Positions 12,001 to 24,000 of a stretch of DNA of 64,000 nt are shown here, one piece after another; the first letter of the stretch is position 1, and every line of letters starts with the position of its first letter. The notes under the pieces were generated by a model. It worked only from the letters and a program-made list of their open reading frames with translations, had not been told where the DNA came from and did no database searches. Source of the DNA: Spisula solida (lineage: Eukaryota > Mollusca > Bivalvia > Venerida > Mactridae); contig OX365949.1 of NCBI GenBank assembly GCA_947247005.1, positions 21,271,130 through 21,335,129 of the forward strand, in the 5' to 3' direction. The translations under genes and the position numbers were made by a program.

Positions 12001-15000
12001 CACCGGAAGTGATGTTTCTTTCACCGGAAGTGGTGTTTATTTCGCCGGAAGTGAGCATACCTCTATCGACCATGTTCGGCTTCTGGTAACAATAAAATAA
12101 AGATAATATTAATACAATAGTGTTACATGTTTGAACTTTATCATTTCGCTTGTTTTTGTCGACGTTTAGCATCATTATTCACCATTTCAATCAGATAAAT
12201 TGGATGATTGGATAACTTTATCATTAAGGCCAAGACAAAAACATAGTGTGGTTCTAGTAATCTTACCTATCCTATTTATAAGCCCCTACCCTAACATTTT
12301 ATTGGCCTTTTCGTGGAAGTCACTGCGGATCGTTGATTTTCCAGCTCATAAAATGAACATGATTTTGAATGAGAAAGTTTTCTTTTTTCTCACCGTATTG
12401 TTTCAGCATCTTACCAGAACTATAACAGTCTTAATTTGTTTTTGCCTAATTAAATCACAGTATTGATGTTGACACTCTTAGAGCTGGCAAGTGCTAATAG
12501 CAATTTGCACTCGATCAGAACAACAATTGTATAAAATGTCGTGGCCTATAATTAAATGTAGATTATAGACCATGGGTCTTTATAGACTTGTTTTTCTGAT
12601 TGAGTTCCTGTGGTGATGTTATTAGCTCATGATATTTCGGGCATGCTAAATAAAATGCTATTCGTCCAGTGGTTCTGTGGTATTGTGGCCAAAATGTATC
12701 CCTGATAAGAATTTACACTTCAAGACATAAATTACGAAAAAAAGACATACGGGTTTATAACTATAATACTTCCCTATAAAAGAAATAATGCAAAGCGTTT
12801 GATAAAGTACGCATTTTTTGTCAAATGTGCTTATTTTTCACAAAATGGTGCATGTGTAAAAAGCATTGATCAACGTTTCATTCGTTAAATAACTTAGTTT
12901 CGAGAGTATATTGGGGTTTCCAAATATAGATGCGTCATAGCTGTAACACTGGATACTCGTGCAACTTGCCTTGTTCGCGACGTGTTGAAAGTTTTACTAT
13001 AAAGTTTACGTTCATTCATTCATAAATATGTCACGTGATACGGGGCGTAAATAGTAACAGACAATTTGACAGGTATATTTTATTGCGGTAATAATACATG
13101 CCCTGGTTTGCTCTATGCGTATATGGATTAATCTGCAGATCGTGTTAGAATGTAGTATATTATTGCTCTGATCAATAACCAAACATTTTTAGATAAGCAC
13201 GGCTGTTTCTTATTCAAAGCATGTACTGTATCACTGTTCCGAGTGTAAAAATGCATTGAATTATCCTCCTAGGCTATCAATCTAATGGAATTGGAATTCA
13301 CTATCTCTTTATAAAAAATATGCAAAATAATAATTATATTCGTGTTATACATGAACATCTACGTTTAATATTAATAAAGACTTTATTTTACAAGAAAACG
13401 TATTTGACAATATAAAGATGACACTCTTCAAGATCATCTATCAGAATAATATCCGTGTCACAGTATACGTGTGCTATACGGCGGTTGACTTACCAAACCA
13501 GGCCCCGATCTCCCTAAACATCTCAATTTGAGCTAAATCTCATCTCAAATTGACATGTGTCGTTCGATTATTTCCCTGGGAGGTTAGACTCAAAATTCCC
13601 ATCTCAAAACAGAAAACATTATTCTTAGTTAATTACCGTAAAATTTAAAGAGCTCAAACGTCAAATTTATCTCTAATTTGAGCAAAATCTCAATCTCATA
13701 TGAGATTTCTACTTGAGATATTTCGGGAGATCGGGACCAGGACCGTACCATAACCAGTAATAACTGATCTACCTCAGTAATTGATACTCCAGGAAAATTA
13801 ATAGCTAAAAGTGAAGTGTTTATTTGTGGCACCTCTATTTTAAATATTACTTATAAGATATCAACTTAAAATAAACCATTAAACATTCCGTTCCCCTGAC
13901 TTCTGTACCTTTAAACTTTGAAATAACATAAATTGTTAATTATGTTAAGTGTCACCCTTTCTTAAACACCAACTTTCCGAGTACGTTTAATACGAGTCAA
14001 TTTCATGTAATATAATGAACCGTATAAAGCTAAGATGGTGGCTCAACAATCGGCTATAAATATTGGAACAAATAATAATAATAAATACTTTATTTTACGA
14101 GGAAACTCATTTGATAATTATAATAAATGGCAATCTTCCACGAGATCCTCAACAATAAACAGTTGAACAATAACACAAGTACATAAAAGAAAAGAGCATC
14201 AGGCATTTCGGCCCATATGACGTCCACAATATCCTAATTTGAAAATTTTGAACAAACCCCTGTGGGATTCGAACATTCGCTCCCATGCATAGCCATGTAC
14301 ATTGTACAGTATATCACTTGCGGATAAATAACGGAACGACTAAGTGCAATACCAATGTTACCATTCAATGTATGATAGAAATCGAACTAATGTATTTTTT
14401 TCTAAATAATGATAAAATAAATTGAATAACAAGACTTACCTTCTGAGGAAAATCAGAATTTAACTGAATACCGGTTTATTGGAAAACAGCTATATATGTA
14501 CAAATCACAGACCACAAATCTAGTATATTTGTACTTGACAAGCTTGCGTGCTCAAAACATTGACGTTTTTTCAATTATAGTGACTTGTTGTTTCCTTGTG
14601 GACCGACCGACTGGTTGTAAATTAATATCATTTATTCATGATATAGAATTATTGCACATCAACAGATGTTTTTCAATACATATATTATAAATATTTTGTG
14701 ATGTTTGTTAACGAACTGACACATATGTGGCTGTTTCAAAGCATATTGTTGATTGTTTATAACACATAAAGTCATGATATCAGTTACAGTGACGTTTGCA
14801 GTGATTACTTATTAGCAATCAGCAAAACATAATGACGTCATATTTGTTATGCAGTTAGTCTATGGCTATCTTATTATGTTATTTATGACACATACTATTG
14901 TGTTACACAGTCTAATTTAAGGGCTGTCACTTTCATACAAATAATGTGATATCGAAAAATTGTTCTTTCGTTGTTTTCATAATTTCAAACCGATAAAAAA

Positions 15001-18000
15001 GTAGGAGAAATCAATATAACATTAAAGGTGGACAAGTGGTCCCGAGTGGTAAGGGCTGCTGACTGCTGATCTGAAGGGTGTGGGTGCGATCCCTTCTCTA
15101 ACCCGATCAAAAACAGAAATCCTTTTTTAGTGTATCCCACCCAAGATAACTAAAATTACTAAGTTGCTAACGAGACGTTAAGCGAGGTCTCGTGTATGAT
15201 GCTTTACAACAGGCACGTAAAAGAACCAGGGATGCTTCTGGAACTGGGGCATCTTCTGTAACATGCACTATCCCCCAAAAACTAAAGTGACTTACCTCTT
15301 CTGGGGGCCTCGTCCATATGGATATCCGGTGGCGAGGATAAATAAAAGTATATAAATCATATCAAATCATTATTGGATGGACAAATGGTCCCGAGTGGCG
15401 AGAGCTACTGTGTCTCCCACCAAACATTACTAAAATTACTAAGTTACTAACGTTAAGACGTTAAGCGAGGTCCCTTGCATGATGCTTTACATCAGGCACG
15501 TAAAGAACCAGGGATACTTCTGCAACTGGGGCATCTTCTGTATCATGCACTATCCTAAAAGACTAAAGTGACTTACATCTTCTGGGGGCCTCGCCCATAT
15601 GGGTTACCGGTGGCTGGGATAAATAAAAGTATATATTTATCTTATCCACTATCCAACCTGATACGAGGGTGGTTTTATAATTTATTCAAGTCATACCGTA
15701 ATGTGGCATTTACTGAATATTTTACCCTAACGCTCGACGCATTCACTTAAAACTATTTTCATTTGTCTCTATTGTACATGACATTGTACTGGCAAATAAC
15801 TGATATAAGTATAGGCTTCTCGTAAACTATACTTGTATATAAATACTGAGGACACAAACGCGTATTTTAGCGTGGTACACACAGAACGTACTCACTGGGT
15901 ACAAAAACGAGGGTGGTCCGCAAAAGTCGCGAACAGTGATATTGATTGTATCGTCGTCCATTGTATTTACAATTTGCATACATTGCCTTTTAAGAGACAT
16001 GTTATCATTGTAATTGACAGTTTGGTGTTGATATCTTAAAGTATTAAACATCTGCGTGGTTTTTATTGCACCTGCAGAAGGTCCGATCGGTGCACACTTT
16101 ACGACGTCGAAGTGGTTTTATTGCACATGCAGAAGGTCCGATCGATGCACACTCTACGACGTCGTTTCTTTTTTTTCTGCACCTTAGCTTCATTAACTTA
16201 TGCAATTTTGGATAAATTCGACGCATTCTAGTAAATCAAACATGACAGTTCAAGTTCAGGGAGATACTCGACACGTATCAGTTTATTTTTTCGTTCGGTT
16301 GTGTGCTGGGCATTGTGCCTTGTAATTGTGGCATGTGTTGTTTTCGTGTTTTCTGAGCTCGGCAGGTTAAGTTGAGTCCTGCCTCCTTGTCCGGCTATTA
16401 TCCCTTTTAAGAAACTTGTAAAAATCATGCGACGAACTAAACTATGCCTACGAATTACTCATATTATAAATGAACTGATACAGGCACCTGAGGTTATACA
16501 TGTATATCAAAGAAGAGCAAAAATAAATTAGAAATCAAGTCAATTAAACCATAAAATATTAACAGCGGTGGTTCTTCTGATTAACACGTTATTTACGAAT
16601 ATAGTTGTAAGTTATAAACCATGTTCTTGTCATTATAATTTTGACAGATATATTTTAGTACGTGGCATTGGATTTTGCTGCATCATCGTTCAATAACTTT
16701 TATAAAATATCTAGAACACCACAGTGCCAACAAACTAGCATATCCTTGACCTTCATCCTCGAATATAATTATTACAAGCTTGCTGTGCGGAATTTATCAT
16801 TCAAGTTCCACGAGGATGTTCTAAGCCTATGAAAAAACTCTCTTTTTTCTTTGGTTGGTAAATGTCGGCTCTAATAAATGTTTTCTGTTGGATAAGTTTA
16901 TGATACCATACATATCACTGATATAGATCCATAAAGGATATTTATGGTTAAAACACAGTAAAGTTCACTCTTTTTATTACGTTTCGGCATAAAAGCCTTT
17001 TTCAAATTATGAAAAATATTCAAAAACTACATATTTTACGCCATCATAGTTCAACGTCAAAAAAAAAAAAAAAAAAAAAATTGTTTTTGACGTTGAACTA
17101 CGATGGCGTAAAATATGTAGTTTTTGTATATTTTCCATAATTTGAAAAAGGCTTTTATGCCAAAACGGAATAAAAAGAATGAACTTTATTGTGTTTTATA
17201 CCATATATACATAAGCTTATATCTCTATCACACCACATGAACTTGCATTTATAAATTGAAAAAAAAATGAAAAAACATTTTTTCACTGTGCCTACTGTAC
17301 AGCCTGTATTAAAATATAGATAGTTTAATACAGAGGCTGCACAGTAGGCCCAGTGAAAAAAATAATTCTTTTTTTCATTTTTTTAAAAATCATAAATGCA
17401 AGTTCCTGTGATCACACTGACATCACATCCCTGATGATCGAGCTTCACCATATATGAGCTTAAAACAATGTTTTCATCAAATTCATTCTCGTCCAACAGC
17501 GTAATCTTCTGACTCCAGGGGTGGTATTCAATATTGGTCTTACTTGACTTAAGGATAAGGACAACCAATCAGATCGCACCATATTAAACTCTTGGTCAGT
17601 AACAGGCGATATGATAGGCTTTATTCTCCAACTAAATAAGATCGATATTGAATCCACCCCAGGATCTTGACTTACCACTGATGTACGAGGATGATAAAAC
17701 TTTGACGCATAACTTGCTAGCTGAGTGAACAGGCTAGGTCTAAGTGTCACCTTTAGACGTGTCTTAAAGTTCGATGTACCATAATAGTGTTTGCCTTGAT
17801 GTATTCAATATGTGTTTGTATAATATATTGCAGCATTGACGAGCTTGTCGGTCTAACGACCGGAAAAACTAAAAACATATATCTTATTAACCTGTACTTG
17901 ACCTATCTGTATGAATAAATCAGTTTCCGCGAGCAAATTGTAAAATCTGAGTTAATGATAGACAAGATATCAGCTGTTAAGTGTAGGTTAGCGTTAATTT

Positions 18001-21000
18001 GTGAAACGATTTCTTCGAGGATTAAATCTAGTAACCAAAGGAATCATGGCTTCAAATTATTTCTTGTTGTTGAAGCATAGAACGGCGTTATTGACGGAAA
18101 GCAAGCCAATATCGATAGCCTAGTGGTTGAGCGTTCGCTTCGAGTGCGGGAGGTCTCGGGATCGATCCTTGGCCGCGTCGTACCAAAGACGAAATAAAAA
18201 TGGTACCAGAAATTCCCTTGCTAGACGCTCAGTATAAAAGGGAAACTGGCTTCTCTTCTCACTAAGCCCTCGTGGCGATGTATAACATCAGGAATGAGGT
18301 GTCGAGAGTGATTAATATAAGTTGGAAAAACTTGTTTCACGATCGACCTTAAATAAAATTAGTATAAACTAAGCCAAGAGCAGTATCAGTGTACATATCT
18401 TAGGTAATAAAACAAATGTTTCACTGACAAGTTCCACATTGACGTTAGCTGTAGCGTTTTATATTGTATAAGGTGGTAGTTTTGACTGGGGTCACTTTAA
18501 TGCACAACTAGCAATTTGTACACTGTTCTTTTTATGTCTTCCGTGCTTTGCTGTTTCTGTCCCTGTCTTCTGATTTGTTATTATCATTTTGCAGTTCACT
18601 AGTTGACTTCGTCATAGAAATACAACAGCTTAACATTGTAACAGTAGTTCATATTATTTGTTGTTCTTTGGTGGTATTCACAAAGCATCTTAAGGGAAAA
18701 CTTAGAATTTTCTTAAAATCGTAAATTTTCCTTTAGTGTATTGATCCGCTAAACAGTAACATTAGGATTATCATTCTTGCAAAGTTTAGCAGCATTATGT
18801 AAAGAGCTACATTAATAACAAAGTAAATATGGGTTATTCATGTGACTTCGTTTCTTAGGAAATATGTACAGCTCAATTTTTTAACTTAAGGCCAAATATT
18901 TAAGTTTTCCTGAGATGACTTGTGAATATCAGCACAGTATTAAAGGGGAAAAAGGCTTAAGGTGATTCCCAACTCTTCAGTTGAGAGGAAGTTTAGAAAT
19001 CGGTGTAAATAAGACGTATTGAAAGCGTCTGACTACCATGACGAAGTAGTACATAAATCTTAAAATTGATGTGTCAGCATGTTCTCATGTCCTAAAATCG
19101 CGAATTTACTCTATAGTTATTACTATATTATACTATAATAAGCTTGCAGAGTAAAGCTATAGCTGAAATTCTATTTGCCATTTATTCCGAACGTTGAAAC
19201 ACCAACACTCGCGACTACTAGCTACAACGTATGTGAAACGTAATATAAAGCGCCTACACAAAATTGTATCCAAGTTTTAACATTTGTTTAGCAAGCATCC
19301 CGGCTACTTTAGAGGAAAGTTCTTTTGAATTTATTTCTTAAGAATTTAGACTAGATAATGCAAAAATGCATGGGCTCATCTTTAAATATACACATTTTTC
19401 AAAAACAAATTATCGCGAAAACTGGATACAACGTATTAAAAACGTTGATGTATTTTGTAAACTCTCCTGGTTTTCGACATTTCCGAAATCACTAAAGTGT
19501 CAATTAAAAAAATCTAGCCGAGCAACTGCCATGAAATTTAGGACAAAACTTCTATAATAGTTACTCTACTGGTTGCATGTACGAAAACAGTATGTTGTTC
19601 AACTATTTTTTTCGTATACCTTAAAAATGAAAAATCACATACATGTATTTTAAAATATCATTTAAAAATACATATAACATGCATAGTCTAAAACAAACGT
19701 TATCGTGTGATTCCGTATGTACGAAATTTCGTGCATGCCAAGTTTCATGTACATGTAATTAAATGTCAAATTTTTTCGGTGAAATGCAAGTATCAGTTTT
19801 AGAGGGGTTCCCCAATATCTTGAAAACTATCCGAGCAAAACTGTTATGGGTTTGCACAATCACTATCATTAGTGTGTTCTTCATAAAAATCAGGTGTTTG
19901 ATACCTCTTGTACAGAAAAAATTAAGAGTTGGGAATCACCTTAAATTTTATCATAATTTATAATCTTGTAAACGTCCTCTATTTATGTCGTAAGACGCAT
20001 GTTCAATGAGCTTGTCAGATTGCTGTTTTGGAAAGGAGGATTGAATAAACTATTCCCAAAATGACTGAATGCCACATCACTGCTCTAAATACATGTATAA
20101 ACATATAATCTATTTAATGTTTTCCAGGTATACCTCCGGTACTGATATGATATCCTATGCTACGGGAACAGTGGACAGGGTTGTATCCATAGGAACAGCG
20201 TCCCCTTCTGTTGGCTCCTACGTAGACTTTTCTGCCGCATTGACAGAAAGCAATAAAGATTACGCAATAGGTGTGGTTGTTGCTGAAAGTACGTTTACGT
20301 TTGACTTTTTTCTAGACTTTTAGCATTCACAGAAAAAAGCTAAAGCAGACACAAAAAAGGCTATTTTAATCTGTTACTACTTTTTCTGACGTATGTACCA
20401 TGTTCAACTATCTGTGTCATCTATTATACATGTAAACAAGGGTTACCCTCATTAATTTGTGCTGTACCAGTTTTAAAATCGAGAACATATTACAAAGCTA
20501 AGTTATAGAGAAATGTAACACGAGTTTATCTTATATTGCATTTAGTTTACGGCGAGTCGAGAGCTTGGTCCCTATCATTGGGCAAGAATTATTTGGTCGT
20601 TACTCAGACCCTCTTGCACATTTTTGTAATTAAAAAAGGAAAACAATAAGATTACATATTGTTGAATGTTTTGTAGGTAATGTTTGCACCTTGTTCGTTG
20701 TTTTATTAATAAATTGGTATAGTGATTATTTATTTTTGTTCTCATCCATGGCACTGTACCATTAAAAAAAGGAAAATAAAAAATGTCAGAAATTTATTTT
20801 ATACATTATTAAATTTTTATCTATGAAATAGTTACTTGTGCACTGTACTTATATTAGTAGTCTTAAGATAAATTGGTTGTTTTCTTGAGAACTATCACTG
20901 TCGCTGATGGCGTTTGGACCGTCATTGACTTTGTCCAGCACAACAGTGTGGTAGCTATATTTTGGATTTTTTATTTTTTTATGTTCCCTCCTCATGTGGA

Positions 21001-24000
21001 CTCACGAAAGTCTGAGTAACACCATAAAATCTGGCCTCATTGTCAATAATAGTTCAATCGTGGGCGGAGTTGGTGTTGTGATAAAAAGCACAGCCTGTAC
21101 ACTTATTGTTGAAATTTCACTCTTCTCCCCGCAACTATGATACAATATTAATGTGCTGTTATTTCTTATTAGATAATTTATTATATGTTTAACGCTGTAT
21201 TTAGGGGATGCTGTGATTTATGTAAGAGTATTTTTATAGTCTGAAATGTATGTTATATATGTGGTGCACAAAGATACTACTAAATACCTTCCAAATATAT
21301 ACGAACAGGCCCCGAGTAATTTCCATAGGAGGATAGACTCAAAGTTGGCCTCATAAAGCAGCAGATATGTTATTCTGAGTTTACTACAGTAAGATTTCAA
21401 GACCACGAACTGTTGATGTATCAAAAATTCAGACTCTTGATTTCAGCAAAATCTCAATTTGAGCTGAGATTTCTACTTGACATGCTTCGTGAGATCGAGA
21501 CATTATCGTACTTGTTTATAATTCTGCAACGGACTACTTTCAGGTCTATCGCCATCTTTTGACAGTACAGTTACCTCAATTACTATATCAGCCGATGAAT
21601 CAATAGGAAACACAATTTTTGTATTAACTGCCACTGATGACGACACTGATGACATCACCAGCCTGGCAGTTACCATGGATCCGATATCATACTTCAATAT
21701 TACAGGAACAGGTATGTGTAAGGTACTTCATGTAGAAACAACCTTGTCAATTTATCAACTACATTAATATAAAAGTGTAATTAATAAAGAGAATAACCTA
21801 ACGTCCACAACTAATATGTTCGCCCAATATCTTGAATTGTGACATCGGCTTATAGTTTGGGTTTGTTTTAATCCTCTGAAACATTGACTTCAGTCATGTC
21901 ACCCATGAGTAAGTGACTGGTGAAAGTTCAAAATTTACGTAATGATTTCAATTCCAGGAAAACTAGTTTAATATACGGTCAATCAGCCGTCATAATTATA
22001 TCTGAACTAATGTATTGTTTGAAAGCCACGTAACTTGAAACTGATCGAAAATTGTTGAAAACTGGCGGTATGTTTGATTAAGTGAAACAGGCATACATTA
22101 CACATGGGAACACGAGTTATTGTCATATAAGACCTTTCAGAAATTATATTGTATCACATATAGCATACTTATTTATTCCGTCTGTTTCAGATGTTAAGGT
22201 GAAGGCCACATTAGACGCGGGTACATACTTATTGAACTTCACTGTAACTGATAGGTGTACAAAGACCGGTGTGTTTTCTTTGACCGTTACCGTCACACCA
22301 GCGGTAAGTTCTTCCAACTACACGTTGTTGTTATTTTTGTTGTTGTTGTTGCTGTTGTTGTACTGTAGTCTTGAAGAATGTCTGAACTACAAGACGTATT
22401 TACAGTGAAACCTCAACAAATCAAACACATTTGTCTTCTTTATCAGTCTAAATAGCACGGTGGTCGAGTGGATAACGCACTTGACTACTGATCGAGAGGT
22501 CCCTGGTTCGAATCTCGGCCGGGGCACTTGCCGGTCATTTCTGAAACGTTTTTCTGTGTTTCCCACCCAACTAGAGACGAACTGGTTGGAAACCTAGAGG
22601 TTATCTCGAATGTATCGGTGCTATACACCGGGCACGTTTAAGAACCAGGGAGTCTTTTCGGAACGAGCTAGGGTGACGCACCCGGATTCCTTGTATCACA
22701 ACTCTTTCTCTTCTATTTTCTGTCCTTTCATCAGAAACACATGACCCCATTGGAAATAAGTGCTTGTACTTTCATGGGTTATCCTTGACTGAAAGGCCTT
22801 AATAATAAACTAAACTAAATACTAAGATGATGAGAATAATACAACAATGAACAGGCAAATTGTATGTTAAAGGAAATGGTTCGCGAATTGCTTAATTGGC
22901 CCTGTGGTTTTTAACTGAGTTACTAACTTGACGTGATATTCTAAGCCAGCGTCATCCAATTATAAGGCAGCGTTATCCATTTCTAAGCCAGCGGCATCCA
23001 ATTCTAAGACAACATCATCCAATTCCAAGCCAGCGTCATTCAATTCGAAGCCAGCGTTATCCAATACGAAGCCAGCTATATCCAATTTGAAGCCAACTTC
23101 ATCCAATTCTAAGCCAGCGTCATCCAATTCTAAACCAGCATCATCCAATTCTAAGCCAGTGTCATTCAGTTCGAAGTCAGCGCCATAACATTCTAAGGTA
23201 GCGTCATCCAGTTCTAAGCCAGCTTCATCCAATTCAAAGTCAGCGTCATCTAATTCTAAGCCAGCGTCATCCAATTCTAAGCCAGCGTCAACAGATTATA
23301 AGTCAGTTCATAGTTCTCCTGAACAAGCAGTTGCAATGTGAGCTACTGTTATCAGACTTCGTCAGTGCGTCTGTCCGTAATTCATTCACATGACTTCTTC
23401 TTCTAAACCATTTCCCAAATTTCAACCACACTTCATAGGAATGTTCCTTGTGTAATCATTTCATACAATAGCTAAAATATTTGAGATGAATCTAGAATTC
23501 TAATTGTTATGGCAACCGATTGGTAAATCTTTGAAAAATCATAAAAAACAAGCCCTGATAAGATTTCAAAAAAAAATATATTTCAAAATAATTTTACAGT
23601 AATATTGGTGACCAAAGCAACCGCAATCACGGTGACTGGTCCAGTCTGAATATGGGTCTTCTGTATCAATGGCCACACAAACTAGTATGCAATACAGTGC
23701 CAGATGGCTCCCTTGTTTTATGATACTATTGTATGAGTCACTATTACAGACTCTGGCGATGACAAGTTTGCCGACTATAGCAAACGTATCGGAATCTGCA
23801 ACTGTCGAGGCGTTAATACACAACCTGACCTTCACCCCGACTGGAAACTACACATGTGGTATTGATAGTTATGCTCCTACCAGACCAGAAGGTAACCCGT
23901 TCTTGATACAGGACACGCCTTCGTCAGGTACGAAAAACACAAATATCCCGCTCTTTAATATCTTGTATAGGCCTACCTACTGTTCAAATAACTTCAAGTT

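Noticed and set aside
15827..16051. Overlapping short frames on both strands
   Set aside because: No domain, splice context or codon pattern; chance frames in intron 2.
22447..22525. Possible tRNA gene
   Set aside because: Good A- and B-box, but it continues into a SINE body and tail shared with other copies, and the acceptor stem does not close clearly.
22960..23274. Acidic 104-residue minus-strand frame
   Set aside because: Artefact of the 21-bp repeat in an intron.
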